Notes: generated by a model not told the origin, from the letters alone. A stretch of 64,000 bases of DNA from Pseudenterobacter timonensis (GCF_900021175.1 NZ_FCOP01000013.1:496001-560000), one strand, 5' to 3'; shown: positions 33,271 through 43,346, counted from the first letter of the stretch. Program-made: numbers and translations.

Positions 33271-34737
33271 ATGTCGGAATCAAACCCAATTTTATCCTCC
33301 TCGGCGCAGAGCATCGAAGCCTATAAGCAGGCGATCGAGCAGAGCAGCCAGGCGGTAATGCAGTGGCTGCAGCAGTCTGAGATGTATCAGGGGAAAACGG
33401 TCGCCGAACTGCGCGACACCATCTCTCTGAACTTCAGCCAGAAAGGGCTTGGCAACGAAGAGGCGATTGCGCGCGCGGTAGAGTACTTCCTGAAAGACAG
33501 TCTCTCCGTACACCATCCGCAGTGCGTGGCGCACCTGCACTGCCCGAGCCTGGTGGTAAGCCAGGCCGCGGAAGTGCTGATTAACGCCACCAACCAAAGT
33601 ATGGACTCCTGGGACCAGAGCCCGTCGGCCACCATTATTGAGATCAAACTTATCGAATGGCTGCGTAGCCGCGTGGGCTACCAGGCTGGCGACGCGGGCG
33701 TCTTTACCAGCGGCGGCACCCAGAGCAACCTGATGGGCCTGATGCTGGCGCGCGACGCATTCTTTGCGCGCCAGGGCCACTCGGTTCAGCAGGATGGCCT
33801 GACAGGCGATCTGCGTAAAATTCGCGTGCTCTGCTCCGAAAATGCCCACTTCTCCGTGCAGAAGAACATGGCGCTGATGGGGCTGGGTTACCAGTCCGTG
33901 CTCCAGGTGAAAACCGACGAGCATTGCCGGATGGATCTGCGCGATCTGGAAGCGAAAATCGCCCAGTGCAACGCCAACGGCGAACAGATCCTGGCGATTG
34001 TCGCGACCGCGGGCACAACCGATGCGGGCGCTATCGATCCGCTCCGCGCGATTGCTGAACTGGCGGCGAAGCAGAATATCTGGGTTCACGTGGATGCGGC
34101 CTGGGGCGGCGCGCTGCTGATGTCTGAGCAGTATCGTCACTACCTGGACGGTATCGAACTGGTGGACTCCGTGACGCTGGACTTCCACAAGCAGTTCTTC
34201 CAGACCATCAGCTGCGGTGCTTTCCTGCTGAAAGAGGCGCGCCACTATGAGCTGATGCGCTATCAGGCTGCTTACCTGAACTCTGAGTTCGACGAAGAAG
34301 CGGGCGTGCCTAACCTGGTCTCCAAATCTCTGCAGACCACCCGTCGTTTCGACGCGCTGAAGCTGTGGATGAGCCTGGAAGCGCTGGGTCAGGAGCAGTA
34401 CGCGGCGATCATCGATCACGGCGTAACGCTCTCTCGGCAGGTGGCTGACTATGTACAGACGCAGAGCGCGCTGGAGCTGGTGATGCAGCCGCAGCTGGCG
34501 AGCGTGCTGTTCCGCTTCCGTCCGCAATCGGCGATGAGCGATGCGGATGTGGCGCTGTTGAACCAGAAAACGGGCGATGCGCTGCTGGAGTCGGGCCGTG
34601 CCAACGTGGGCGTGACCGAGCACAACGGGTTGACCTGTCTGAAGCTGACGCTGCTGAACCCGACCGTAACGCTGGACGATATCAAAGTCCTGCTGTCGCT
34701 GGTGGAACGTACCGCAGAAGAGATTCTGGCGAAGTAA
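33271..34737 (+). CDS. ddc: L-2,4-diaminobutyrate decarboxylase
   Basis: A 488-residue group II PLP decarboxylase. It shows HLHCPSLVVSQAAEVLINATNQSMDSWDQSP, GVFTSGGTQSNLMGLMLARD, the cofactor-stacking HVDAAWGGALL and the Schiff-base lysine in TLDFHKQFFQ (about residue 308). It decarboxylates L-2,4-diaminobutyrate to 1,3-diaminopropane. I choose the ATG giving MSESNPILSS, with GGAG nine bases upstream and 16 bases after the dat stop; an upstream in-frame start would overlap dat. The gene is followed by a strong terminator shared with the convergent wzc. Confidence 0.95.
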   Translation: MSESNPILSSSAQSIEAYKQAIEQSSQAVMQWLQQSEMYQGKTVAELRDTISLNFSQKGLGNEEAIARAVEYFLKDSLSVHHPQCVAHLHCPSLVVSQAAEVLINATNQSMDSWDQSPSATIIEIKLIEWLRSRVGYQAGDAGVFTSGGTQSNLMGLMLARDAFFARQGHSVQQDGLTGDLRKIRVLCSENAHFSVQKNMALMGLGYQSVLQVKTDEHCRMDLRDLEAKIAQCNANGEQILAIVATAGTTDAGAIDPLRAIAELAAKQNIWVHVDAAWGGALLMSEQYRHYLDGIELVDSVTLDFHKQFFQTISCGAFLLKEARHYELMRYQAAYLNSEFDEEAGVPNLVSKSLQTTRRFDALKLWMSLEALGQEQYAAIIDHGVTLSRQVADYVQTQSALELVMQPQLASVLFRFRPQSAMSDADVALLNQKTGDALLESGRANVGVTEHNGLTCLKLTLLNPTVTLDDIKVLLSLVERTAEEILAK

Positions 34738-34750
34738 GTTTCTCAGTTAA

Positions 34751-34780
34751 AAGCCCCTCAGATGAGGGGCTTTTTTTTGC
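34751..34780. terminator. Terminator between convergent ddc and wzc
   Basis: AAGCCCCTCA-GATG-TGAGGGGCTT-type hairpin followed by eight T residues on the plus strand; the opposite strand has AAAA before and a short T run after, so it may also help stop the leftward wzc transcript. Confidence 0.9.
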
Positions 34781-34803
34781 CTGAGAATAACGCCGAAGGG
34801 AGG

Positions 34804-36996
34804 TTACGTTTTATCCCTCGGCTTTTCGTCTGCGTACCCGTAGTCATAAGCGTGACGATAGCCGGTGCGGTAATAAGAGGCGGATGAATGGACGATATCA
34901 TTCAGAATGGCCCCTTTCACCGCGACGCCCACCTGCTGGAGTCGTTTGAGACAAACCTGCATCTCTTTGGCGGTGTTCATGCCAAAACGCGCCACCAGCA
35001 GCGTGGAAGCGGCTGCCCGCCCGACCAGCAGCGAGTCGGAGACGGCCAGGATCGGCGGCGTATCCACAACGACCATATCATAACGGGCATTGGCCCACTC
35101 CATCAGTTGCTGAAAAGCCTCCCTCATCAGCAGCTCAGAGGGATTACCCTCTACTTCACCGCAGGTGATCACATCGATCCCCCCCGCCTCGTAGCGCTGT
35201 ACGACCTCTTCACAGTGACGGCTACCCGCCAGCACCTGTGCCAGCCCGTGCGTGTTCGGCAGGCTGAAGATATGGTGGACATAGCCTTTGCGCATGTCCG
35301 CGTCGATAAAGAGCACCCGCTTTCCCGCCTGGGCAACGACGCTCGCCAGCGAAGTGCTGACCAGGGTTTTTCCACAGTCCTGCGTGGGGCCCGAAATCAT
35401 AATAATACGGTTCTCCGCCTCCATCAGGGTAAAGTGGAGGCTGGCGCGCAGCCCGCGAACCGCTTCCACAAAAAGATCGAGAGGCTTGTCCACCGGCAGG
35501 AACGGCACATTTTTTATGATGTGCTTGTTACGCCCATACCAGAGGTTTATCCCGTGCAGGCGAGTCTGTTTCCACAGCCAGGGGGAACGCGGCAGCGTCG
35601 CCATGACCTCAAAGCCCTGCGCTTCCAGCGCATCGGAACCGTCAATGCCGCGCCTCAGGGCGAGGCGTACCATCACGATCCCTGTCGAAAAAATCAGCCC
35701 CGAGAGCACGCCAAGCACCATAATCAGCATCTTTTTAGGTTTGATCGCCTCCGGCTGCGTCACCGCGGCGTCAATGATCCGCACGTTGCCAATGGTGCTG
35801 GAACGGGAAATATTCAGCTCCTGCTGGCGGGTCAGTAACTGCTGATAGATCACGCGTCCTGAATCGACGTCGCGGCTCAGACGCAGGATATGCTGCTGCG
35901 TGGTCGGCATGGTGGTGATGCGCTTGTTCAGCTTCTCTTTCTCCGCCTCCAGGGTCTGGCGTTTTTCGAGCAGTGCCCGGAAGGTGGGGTGATCTTTCTT
36001 AAAGTGCTGCGACACCTCCGCCTCGCGGAAGGTCAGTTCGTTGAGCTGATTTTCCACATTGACCATCTGCTCCAGCAGCGATTTCGCTTCCAGGGAAAGA
36101 TCCACGGAGTCGCGCTGCTTACGATAGTCGTTAAGGCGTTCTTCAGCCGTCTCCAGCTCACGCTGCACCTGCGGAAGCTGACGCTGCAAAAATGCCAGGC
36201 TTCGGGCATCCTGTTCCGCCTGACGCCTGATATTTTGCTGGAGATAGTTTTCCGCAATGTGGTTCAGCGTCTTCTCCATCTTTTCGGGATGGGTGCCGAT
36301 AAGCGTCAGGCTGAGCATGCCGCTTTGCTTGGCCAGCTCCGTTACGGTTAAAGCGGTGTTGAGCGCGTTGATGGCCTCGAGCCGGGTCTGCTTGCTGAGG
36401 AAAAACTGGTCGCCGGGAGCGGCCTCTATGCTTTTCACCTCAAGCGTCACGCCCGCCTGGTAGAGCGGCTTGCCCGTCTCACCCTGCGCATGGATCCCCG
36501 CCCCTTCCACGCGAAAATGGGTGCTATCGAGCACGGTAATAAGCAGCTCATCCTGCGAGCCGGGAAGCTGTAACATGCCGAGCGTTAACGAGGCGGGCTT
36601 CTTACCGGCAATCTTCGCCCAGAGAGGGCCGACCACCGGCAGATAGCGCTGGCGGACGCGGTAGTTAAGTCTGAGTTCATCCACCGTTTTGCCGAGGATC
36701 ATGCGCGACTTCAGCAGCAGCATCTCCGGCTCGGCATCCGGAGTGAGATCGGGCGCCAGCTTCTCCAGCGTCTGCCAGGGGCTAGAATCCTTCTTGCTCT
36801 CTACCTGTATCAGCGCATCGGCCCGGTATACCGGGGTGGCAAAAATAACGTATAACCCCGCAGCAAGGGTAAATAATAGGGTAAAAACCAGAATCATCAC
36901 GCGATGATCGATTGCTTCTCCGAGCAGACGAGCCAGATCCAGCTCGTTCTCTTCGCTCGCGGAAGCGCCATAGCCATCTGTAATATATGAAGACAT
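34804..36996 (-). CDS. wzc: Polysaccharide co-polymerase / tyrosine autokinase (Wzc/Etk type)
   Basis: A 730-residue bitopic inner-membrane protein. Wzz-type membrane segments lie at about residues 35-55 and 435-455, with a long coiled-coil periplasmic domain between. The cytoplasmic BY-kinase domain has Walker A GPTQDCGKTLVS (about residue 535), Walker A' VLFIDADMRKGYVH and Walker B MVVVDTPPILAVSD. The C-terminus is a tyrosine cluster (ASYYRTGYRHAYDYGY), the autophosphorylation site. It controls polymerisation and export of capsule-like polysaccharide together with Wza and the phosphatase Wzb. It is the last gene of a wza-wzb-wzc unit with no neighbouring glycosyltransferases; Etk of the group 4 capsule system is an equally good name. 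Confidence 0.9.
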   Translation of the reverse strand: MSSYITDGYGASASEENELDLARLLGEAIDHRVMILVFTLLFTLAAGLYVIFATPVYRADALIQVESKKDSSPWQTLEKLAPDLTPDAEPEMLLLKSRMILGKTVDELRLNYRVRQRYLPVVGPLWAKIAGKKPASLTLGMLQLPGSQDELLITVLDSTHFRVEGAGIHAQGETGKPLYQAGVTLEVKSIEAAPGDQFFLSKQTRLEAINALNTALTVTELAKQSGMLSLTLIGTHPEKMEKTLNHIAENYLQQNIRRQAEQDARSLAFLQRQLPQVQRELETAEERLNDYRKQRDSVDLSLEAKSLLEQMVNVENQLNELTFREAEVSQHFKKDHPTFRALLEKRQTLEAEKEKLNKRITTMPTTQQHILRLSRDVDSGRVIYQQLLTRQQELNISRSSTIGNVRIIDAAVTQPEAIKPKKMLIMVLGVLSGLIFSTGIVMVRLALRRGIDGSDALEAQGFEVMATLPRSPWLWKQTRLHGINLWYGRNKHIIKNVPFLPVDKPLDLFVEAVRGLRASLHFTLMEAENRIIMISGPTQDCGKTLVSTSLASVVAQAGKRVLFIDADMRKGYVHHIFSLPNTHGLAQVLAGSRHCEEVVQRYEAGGIDVITCGEVEGNPSELLMREAFQQLMEWANARYDMVVVDTPPILAVSDSLLVGRAAASTLLVARFGMNTAKEMQVCLKRLQQVGVAVKGAILNDIVHSSASYYRTGYRHAYDYGYADEKPRDKT

Positions 36997-37009
36997 AGGT
37001 GCCTGCTCC

Positions 37010-37447
37010 TTAGCGGCTCAATCTCTGAGCCCATTCCTGACTCGCGCTGCCAAGCAGGGCGAATACATGTTCAAACGCGTCAACGCTCTTACGATACGGA
37101 TCGGGGATTTCCCGCCGCGCCAGCCACTGGCCAAACAGCAGCGCCTTGCCCCGGCAGGCAGGCGCTATGCGCGAAATATGATCCAGGTGCGCCAGCTCCA
37201 TCACCAGAATCAGTTCATATTCCTGTAAAACCTGCGCTGTCAGCCGGCGCGCCACGTGCCCTTCCAGCGACACGCCATTCAGTTCGGCCACCCGCCTGGC
37301 AAGCGCGTCTGCCGGTTGCCCCACCAGAGCGGCGAGGCCCGCCGAGGCGACGCGCATCTGTGGCAGAGCCTGACGCAACAGGCGCTCCCCTATGGGCGAG
37401 CGGCAAACGTTGCCGGTGCAGACCACCAGGATTGAGCCAAACGTCAT
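37010..37447 (-). CDS. wzb: Low-molecular-weight protein-tyrosine phosphatase (Wzb/Etp type)
   Basis: A 145-residue LMW-PTP. The P-loop [18 protein letters not shown] (C-x5-R) is near the start, and the general-acid loop DPYRKS is near residue 120. It dephosphorylates the tyrosine tail of the autokinase encoded 13 bases downstream. I take the ATG at 37447 giving MTFGSILVV; it overlaps the wza stop as ATGA, the usual coupled arrangement. A start three codons earlier is possible. Confidence 0.93.
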   Translation of the reverse strand: MTFGSILVVCTGNVCRSPIGERLLRQALPQMRVASAGLAALVGQPADALARRVAELNGVSLEGHVARRLTAQVLQEYELILVMELAHLDHISRIAPACRGKALLFGQWLARREIPDPYRKSVDAFEHVFALLGSASQEWAQRLSR

Positions 37448-38583
37448 TGCGGCCACGAGCGGATATAGCGAACCGTTTCGGTAAGGTCATGTACACCGGC
37501 GATCGTCGGCACGAGCTGGGAGATGACCCGGTTCCAGCGCGACAGCGGCGCGGTGGTGACATAGACGATATCGTAGGGCTGAAGCTGAAATTCGGTGCCC
37601 AGCACCATCGCCGAGGCATCTTTCGCGTCAAGCTGATAGATGGCGGCGATTTTTTCAGAAGGTGCCTTTTTCTGCACCGAGCGGATCACGAATATGCCCG
37701 TCGCGTCGGCCATATTCTGGTTCAGCCCGCCCGCGCTGCCGAGCGCCTCGGCCAGCGTCATCCCGCTACGATCCATCTTCAGCGTGCTCTGCTTAACCAC
37801 TTCGCCCATCACAAACACCTTCAGCGCGTCGTTACGGGGAATAAACAGAATATCGCCAGGATAAAGCAGCCGGTTTTGCGTCAGATCGCCATGCTGCATC
37901 AGGGCATAGAGGGAGAGGCGGGTATCTTTTCCCTTATGTGTCAACACCACGTTTCGCCAGTCGGCGTCGGTGGAGAGGCCCCCCGCCGCGTTGATGGCGT
38001 CCATTACCGTAAGCGGAATGTTGGTGATCGGCTGCTGACCCGATTTAACCACTTCGCCCGTGACGTACGCTTTTTGTGAACGGAAAGCGGCCACGCTGAC
38101 GTCGACCTGCGGGCTTTCAATGACCCGCTCCAGACGGGAGGCGATCATGTCGCGCACCTCAGGGGTGGTTTTCCCTGCGACGTGCAGCTTGCCGATATAG
38201 GGATAAAAAAGGTTACCCCGGGCATCGACCCAGTTGCCGGTATCGCTGGCGCTGCGATACTGGCCCGCAGGCGTGGTCAGCTCCGGATGATCCCACACGG
38301 TGATGTTCAAAATATCGCCCACACCGATACGGTATTCCCACTGCTTCAGCTGCTCGTCGAGTTTAGGATTATCCTGAGATTTAGCTGGCGCGGATCGCAT
38401 GCGTTCAATCAAAGAAGGGGTTACGGGATAAACGTCGACGCGTTTATCCAGATCATAATCTTTATCATCGGTGCTTATTACTTTTTTGCCTGACGTGGTC
38501 AGATGTTGCCCAGGCATAATTACGCACCCGCTAATCTGAGTGGTAATTAAAAAAATCGCGAGGAGATTTACTATTTTTTTCAT
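37444..38583 (-). CDS. wza: Polysaccharide export outer-membrane lipoprotein (Wza/GfcE type)
   Basis: A 379-residue lipoprotein with signal peptide [20 protein letters not shown] (Cys 20). The polysaccharide export domain lies at about residues 88-175 ([28 protein letters not shown] ... [17 protein letters not shown]), followed by two SLBB domains ([18 protein letters not shown] and [27 protein letters not shown]). A C-terminal amphipathic helix ends RSWPQ. The octamer forms the outer-membrane channel for capsule or colanic-type polymer. First gene of a three-gene unit. Confidence 0.93.
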   Translation of the reverse strand: MKKIVNLLAIFLITTQISGCVIMPGQHLTTSGKKVISTDDKDYDLDKRVDVYPVTPSLIERMRSAPAKSQDNPKLDEQLKQWEYRIGVGDILNITVWDHPELTTPAGQYRSASDTGNWVDARGNLFYPYIGKLHVAGKTTPEVRDMIASRLERVIESPQVDVSVAAFRSQKAYVTGEVVKSGQQPITNIPLTVMDAINAAGGLSTDADWRNVVLTHKGKDTRLSLYALMQHGDLTQNRLLYPGDILFIPRNDALKVFVMGEVVKQSTLKMDRSGMTLAEALGSAGGLNQNMADATGIFVIRSVQKKAPSEKIAAIYQLDAKDASAMVLGTEFQLQPYDIVYVTTAPLSRWNRVISQLVPTIAGVHDLTETVRYIRSWPQ

Positions 38584-39073
38584 TATAGACTTCTGTCATT
38601 AATATCATAGTCACCCGTACAGATGGCGACGCCGGGAACTCTTTAAAAAACAATACATTCAAATAGTTAAGAAATAAAAATTCTAAATGGTTATATATAA
38701 ACGCTGATAATCAGGGTTTCCTTACAATTAGCCACAGGCAAAGCAGACATTTAAAATAATTAAATTAACGCATATTTTCTCGGCGAGAAATTGTAAACCC
38801 TGGGAATGTAAAAATCATGTTTCTAAAGAGAGAAAAAGGGATTGCCGGAACTTTTTAGGAAAATATTAAGTTATTAATTAATCCTATAAGTAAAAAGCAA
38901 AGCATGTATTCATCAGAAAAATAATTAATGGACCTGAGGGTGGGATTTTTTGATCACTTTTGTTACATTTTTTCTTAAACGCGCGTCGCGCAGGCAAATA
39001 AGATAAGGTTTTTGCCGCGCTGGAAAGGCAGCGGGCAATAGCATCAGTAAGCTATAAGTTAACCGGAGAAAAA
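38584..39073. other. AT-rich promoter region between wza and the RcnB-like gene
   Basis: A 490-bp divergent intergenic region with no gene. It is strongly AT-rich, unlike its neighbours. An imperfect inverted repeat TAAGAA/TTCTAA lies near 38668-38686, but the spacing does not fit an RcsAB box, and no JUMPstart/ops sequence is visible. AT-richness suggests H-NS binding (inference). Confidence 0.5.
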
Positions 39074-39406
39074 ATGGCTAAGCGTAAATTGCTGCTTCTG
39101 GGTATGTTTTTGGCTCTGACGGGCGCGGCGAAGGCTGCTCCCCAGCCGGCCGCGGCCCCTTCAGGCATCCAGGCTTATGAAGAACAAGAGTTTATCGCCG
39201 ATTTTACGAAATTTAAGATTGGCGATACCGCCCCGGCGATCTACCAGACCCCGGAGTACACCATCAAGCAGTATCAGCTGCGTAATCTCCCTGCGCCTGA
39301 CGCAGGCACGCACTGGACCTATATGGGTGAAAACTACGTCCTGATTAACAATACGGACGGCAAAATCCTTAAAGTGTACAACGGAGATATCTTCTATCAC
39401 CGTTAA
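39074..39406 (+). CDS. RcnB family periplasmic protein
   Basis: A 110-residue protein with a Sec signal peptide (MAKRKLLLLGMFLALTGAAKA). It ends in the RcnB-type repeat: HWTYMGENYVLINNTDGKILKVYNGDIFYHR, a tryptophan/tyrosine/glycine pattern seen in RcnB and related periplasmic proteins. RcnB itself helps nickel and cobalt homeostasis; this paralogue's role is unknown, and no rcnA/rcnR lies nearby. GGAG sits ahead of the ATG. The stop codon lies within the likely start region of the GNAT gene, so the two are coupled. Confidence 0.8.
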   Translation: MAKRKLLLLGMFLALTGAAKAAPQPAAAPSGIQAYEEQEFIADFTKFKIGDTAPAIYQTPEYTIKQYQLRNLPAPDAGTHWTYMGENYVLINNTDGKILKVYNGDIFYHR

Positions 39407-39836
39407 GCGCGTCGAGGTTCGTCCCTGGCGGGAGAGCGATCGCCCTTTTCTGCGTACCCTCTATCTGCATGCGCGCCGGCAGGCCTGGCCGTGGCTGGAT
39501 GGCAGCGGCTGGCAGCTGGAGGACTTTGATGCGGCCACGCTCAACGAGCAGATCTGGGTGGCGGAGCAGGCAGGCGAACGCGTGGGGTTTGCTTCCGTCA
39601 GCCCGCAGGATAATTTTCTGCACAACCTCTTTGTCGATCCGCAGCACCAGCGCCAGGGGGTGGGCGGTTTATTGCTGGAGCAGGTGCAAAGGACGTTTAC
39701 CAGTACGGGGGCGCTGAAGTGCCTGGTAAGAAACGAGCAGGCGACGGCCTTTTACCAGCGCCACGGCTGGCACATAGAGGCGACGGGCGACTCTCCTGAG
39801 GGAGAGTATTATCTGATGCATTACCGGTTGCGTTAA
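39396..39836 (+). CDS. GNAT family N-acetyltransferase with unusual start
   Basis: The C-terminal part has the GNAT acetyl-CoA motif LFVDPQHQRQGVGGLLLEQVQ and AFYQRHGWH. The frame continues upstream of the first conventional start (GTG at 39558) with a sequence that looks like a genuine GNAT N-terminus: VEVRPWRESDRPFLRTLYLH, then ARRQAWPWLDGSGW. Going further upstream there is no ATG, GTG or TTG before an in-frame stop at 39342-39344. GGAG at 39383-39386 lies nine bases before ATC at 39396, which would give about 146 residues, so an AUC (or AUA at 39387) start is possible. Otherwise the N-terminal half was lost to a start-codon mutation. Confidence 0.65.
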   Translation: MTVKRVEVRPWRESDRPFLRTLYLHARRQAWPWLDGSGWQLEDFDAATLNEQIWVAEQAGERVGFASVSPQDNFLHNLFVDPQHQRQGVGGLLLEQVQRTFTSTGALKCLVRNEQATAFYQRHGWHIEATGDSPEGEYYLMHYRLR

Positions 39837-39925
39837 CGCCGGATGGCGCGGCGCCACTGGCCTACAACATCGCAGTCTGTAGGCCGGGCAGGCGCAGCCG
39901 CCTCCCGGCAATGTGGCGCAATAAA
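39836..39925. repeat. REP/BIME palindrome
   Basis: CGCCGGATGGCGCGGCGCC...GTAGGCCGGGCAGGCGCAGCCGCCTCCCGGC shows the two inverted REP halves (GCCGGATGGCG and TAGGCCGGG...CCCGGC). It separates the convergent GNAT and mrp genes. Confidence 0.85.
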
Positions 39926-39926
39926 C

Positions 39927-41036
39927 TTATACCGCGCGAAACGCAATCTCACCCGGGATCACTTCGCCCTGCCAGTAAAGCTGCGCCGCCACGCGTCCCG
40001 CCAGCTGACGATAAATCTCCGCAAATTCGCTTGCCGGGCGGCTCACGACGGTCGGCTTACCGGCATCCAGATCTTCGCGCAGCGTAATATGCAGCGGCAT
40101 CTGGCCCAGAAGCTGGGTGTGATACTGCTCGGCCAGCTTCTCAGCCCCGCCGGTGCCGAAGATCGGCTCGTGGTGGCCGCAGTTGCTGCAGATATGCATG
40201 CTCATATTTTCGACGATGCCAAGTACCGGCACCTCGACCTTCTCGAACATCACGATCCCTTTTTTGGCGTCGATCAGCGCAATATCCTGCGGCGTGGTCA
40301 CCACGACCGCCCCCGTTACCGGAATATTTTGCGCCAGCGTCAGCTGGATATCACCGGTGCCCGGCGGCATGTCCAGTACCAGGTAGTCGAGATCCGGCCA
40401 GAGCGTCTCCTGCAGCATCTGCAGCAGCGCCTTGCTGGCCATCGGGCCGCGCCATACCATGGCGTTATCGTCGGTTACCAGATAGCCGATGGAGTTGGTC
40501 GCCAGCCCGTGCGCCATAATCGGCGCCATGTGGGTGCCGTCCGGCGAGGTGGGCCGCTGATTTTCCGCGCCAAGCATAGCCGGCACGGAAGGACCGTAAA
40601 TATCGGCGTCCAGAATGCCAACCTTCGCCCCTTCAGCGGCGAGCGCCAGCGCCAGGTTTACTGCGGTAGAGGATTTACCTACCCCGCCCTTGCCGGAGCT
40701 GACGGCGATAATGTTTTTCACGCCGTTCACGCCCGGCTGGTTTTTCACCCGCTTCAGCGTGGCGATATTGTGCGACAGCTTCCAGTCGATCGCCTTTGCG
40801 CCGGTAATGCGCAGCAGCTCGGCGCTGCACTGCTCTTTTAACACCTCGAAGGCGTTCTTCCAGACGAACGGCATCTGCAGTTCAATATGAAGCGTCTCAT
40901 CCAGCCACGCCACGTGGTGCAGCGCCTTGAGGGTGGTGAGATTGTGCTTCAGGGTGGGGTGCTGAAAATTAGCCAGCGTCCCGGCAACTATGGCCCGTAA
41001 GGCCTCCGGGGATTTGGCCTGGGATTGCGAACTCAT
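39927..41036 (-). CDS. mrp: Iron-sulfur cluster carrier ATPase Mrp/ApbC
   Basis: A 369-residue protein, the E. coli length. An N-terminal MIP18-like region is followed by a P-loop domain with the deviant Walker A VSSGKGGVGKSSTAVNLALALA (about residue 109), Walker B DYLVLDMPPGTGDIQLTLAQ and the C-x-x-C pair in MSMHICSNCGHHEPIFG that binds the cluster. It delivers [4Fe-4S] clusters to target proteins. It is divergent from metG with 164 bp between, as in other enterobacteria. Confidence 0.97.
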   Translation of the reverse strand: MSSQSQAKSPEALRAIVAGTLANFQHPTLKHNLTTLKALHHVAWLDETLHIELQMPFVWKNAFEVLKEQCSAELLRITGAKAIDWKLSHNIATLKRVKNQPGVNGVKNIIAVSSGKGGVGKSSTAVNLALALAAEGAKVGILDADIYGPSVPAMLGAENQRPTSPDGTHMAPIMAHGLATNSIGYLVTDDNAMVWRGPMASKALLQMLQETLWPDLDYLVLDMPPGTGDIQLTLAQNIPVTGAVVVTTPQDIALIDAKKGIVMFEKVEVPVLGIVENMSMHICSNCGHHEPIFGTGGAEKLAEQYHTQLLGQMPLHITLREDLDAGKPTVVSRPASEFAEIYRQLAGRVAAQLYWQGEVIPGEIAFRAV

Positions 41037-41200
41037 CCCGACTCCTTTGTCGTTGTTCTAAAAGACCTGGTAACTATCCAGTTTACCCCAGAGACAGTAA
41101 TTATTCATTTATGGATTAATGCCCTTATCACTTGGCGTAGATATTCCCTTTCGGGTAACATCAAACCCCCTTTTCACTGTTAAAAGAAGTAATACTCACT

Positions 41201-43234
41201 ATGACTCAAGTCGCGAAGAAAATTCTGGTGACGTGCGCCCTGCCGTACGCTAACGGCTCCATCCACCTCGGCCACATGCTGGAGCATATCCAGGCTGATG
41301 TCTGGGTCCGTTACCAGCGAATGCGCGGCCACGAGGTGAACTTCATCTGCGCTGACGATGCCCACGGCACGCCGATCATGCTGAAAGCGCAGCAGCTAGG
41401 CATCACGCCGGAGCAGATGATCGCTGAAATGAGTCAGGAGCATCAGACCGATTTTGCCGGTTTTGACATCAGCTACGATAACTATCACTCCACGCACAGC
41501 GACGAGAACCGCGAGCTGGCCGGGCTGATCTACACCCGTCTGAAAGAGAACGGCTTTATTAAAAACCGTACCATCTCTCAGCTCTACGATCCGGAAAAAG
41601 GGATGTTCCTGCCGGATCGTTTCGTGAAAGGTACCTGTCCGAAGTGTAAATCTCCGGACCAGTATGGCGATAACTGCGAAGTGTGCGGCGCGACCTACAG
41701 CCCGACCGAGCTTATCGAGCCGAAATCGGTAGTCTCCGGCGCCACGCCGGTGATGCGTGATTCCGAACACTTTTTCTTCGACCTGCCGTCGTTCAGCGAA
41801 ATGCTGCAGGCGTGGACCCGCAGCGGCGCGCTGCAGGAGCAGGTGGCGAACAAGATGCAGGAGTGGTTTGAATCCGGCCTGCAGCAGTGGGATATCTCCC
41901 GCGATGCGCCCTACTTCGGCTTTGAAATTCCGAACGCGCCGGGCAAATATTTCTACGTCTGGCTGGATGCGCCGATCGGCTACATGGGCTCCTTCAGGAA
42001 CCTGTGCGACAAGCGCGGCGACACCACAAGCTTCGATGAATACTGGAAGAAAGATTCCACCGCCGAGCTCTACCATTTTATCGGCAAAGATATCGTCTAC
42101 TTCCACAGCCTGTTCTGGCCAGCGATGCTGGAAGGCAGCAACTTCCGCAAGCCGACCAACCTCTTCGTCCACGGCTACGTGACGGTAAACGGCGCGAAGA
42201 TGTCCAAATCCCGCGGCACGTTTATTAAGGCCAGCACCTGGCTGAACCATTTTGACGCCGACAGCCTGCGCTACTACTACACCGCGAAACTCTCTTCGCG
42301 CATCGACGATATCGACCTTAACCTGGAAGATTTCGTACAGCGCGTAAACGCGGATATCGTCAACAAAGTGGTGAACCTGGCGTCGCGGAACGCGGGCTTT
42401 ATCACTAAACGTTTCGACGGCATGCTGGCCGCGGATCTGGCTGACCCGCAGCTCTATAAAACCTTTACCGACGCGGCAGAGACCATCGGTGAAGCGTGGG
42501 AAGCGCGCGAGTTTGGTAAAGCGGTGCGCGAAATTATGGCGCTGGCGGATCTGGCTAACCGCTATGTGGACGAGCAGGCGCCGTGGGTTGTCGCTAAACA
42601 GGAAGGCCGCGACGCGGATCTGCAGGCTATCTGCTCCATGGGCATCAACCTGTTCCGCGTGCTGATGACCTACCTGAAGCCGGTTCTGCCGCAACTTGCC
42701 GCTCGCGCCGAAGCGTTTTTAAATACCGAACTGAGCTGGAATGCCATCGCGCAGCCGCTGCTCGGTCATAAGGTGAACGCCTTTAAAGCCTTGTATAACC
42801 GTATCGATATGAAACAGGTAGATGCCCTCGTGGAAGCCTCAAAAGAAGAAGTAAAAGCCGCCGCCGCGCCGGTTACCGGCCCGCTGGCCGATGACCCGAT
42901 CCAGGAAACCATCACGTTTGATGATTTCGCTAAAGTCGACCTGCGCGTGGCGCTGATTGAAAACGCGGAGTTTGTGGAAGGTTCCGACAAGCTGCTGCGT
43001 CTGACGCTGGATCTGGGCGGCGAGAAGCGTAACGTCTTCTCCGGTATTCGTTCTGCGTATCCCGATCCGCAGGTATTGGTTGGCCGTCTGACGGTGATGG
43101 TGGCGAACCTGGCGCCGCGTAAAATGCGCTTCGGCATCTCCGAGGGGATGGTGATGGCCGCAGGCCCGGGCGGGAAAGATATCTTCCTGTTAAGCCCTGA
43201 CGAAGGGGCGAAGCCAGGCCAGCAGGTGAAATAA
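41201..43234 (+). CDS. metG: Methionyl-tRNA synthetase
   Basis: A 677-residue class I synthetase. HIGH-like motif [12 protein letters not shown] (about residues 15-26), zinc-binding cysteines [18 protein letters not shown] (about residues 146-163), KMSKS motif GAKMSKSRG (about residue 332), anticodon-binding helical domain, and a C-terminal OB-fold tRNA-binding/dimerisation domain ([24 protein letters not shown]). It charges tRNA-Met. It is followed by a strong terminator. Confidence 0.98.
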   Translation: MTQVAKKILVTCALPYANGSIHLGHMLEHIQADVWVRYQRMRGHEVNFICADDAHGTPIMLKAQQLGITPEQMIAEMSQEHQTDFAGFDISYDNYHSTHSDENRELAGLIYTRLKENGFIKNRTISQLYDPEKGMFLPDRFVKGTCPKCKSPDQYGDNCEVCGATYSPTELIEPKSVVSGATPVMRDSEHFFFDLPSFSEMLQAWTRSGALQEQVANKMQEWFESGLQQWDISRDAPYFGFEIPNAPGKYFYVWLDAPIGYMGSFRNLCDKRGDTTSFDEYWKKDSTAELYHFIGKDIVYFHSLFWPAMLEGSNFRKPTNLFVHGYVTVNGAKMSKSRGTFIKASTWLNHFDADSLRYYYTAKLSSRIDDIDLNLEDFVQRVNADIVNKVVNLASRNAGFITKRFDGMLAADLADPQLYKTFTDAAETIGEAWEAREFGKAVREIMALADLANRYVDEQAPWVVAKQEGRDADLQAICSMGINLFRVLMTYLKPVLPQLAARAEAFLNTELSWNAIAQPLLGHKVNAFKALYNRIDMKQVDALVEASKEEVKAAAAPVTGPLADDPIQETITFDDFAKVDLRVALIENAEFVEGSDKLLRLTLDLGGEKRNVFSGIRSAYPDPQVLVGRLTVMVANLAPRKMRFGISEGMVMAAGPGGKDIFLLSPDEGAKPGQQVK

Positions 43235-43241
43235 ACGAAAA

Positions 43242-43270
43242 AGCCGGATTTGAAATCCGGCTTTTTTTTT
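43242..43270 (+). terminator. metG terminator
   Basis: AGCCGGATTT-G-AAATCCGGCT hairpin with nine T residues, starting eight bases after the metG stop codon. Confidence 0.95.
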
Positions 43271-43342
43271 GCCCGGCACCGCTACGCTTGCGCGGGCCTG
43301 CGGTTTTGCAGGCCGGGTAAGGCGAAGCCGCCCCCCGGCAAA
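43271..43342. repeat. REP palindrome after metG
   Basis: GCCCGGCACCGCTACGCTTGCGCGGGCCTGC and GCAGGCCGGGTAAGGCGAAGCCGCCCCCCGGC form paired REP halves between convergent metG and yehS. Confidence 0.85.
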
Positions 43343-43346
43343 ACCA

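Noticed and set aside
38668..38686. RcsAB box upstream of wza
   Set aside because: TAAGAA and TTCTAA are present but the spacing is wider than the 14-bp RcsAB box, so the match is not convincing.
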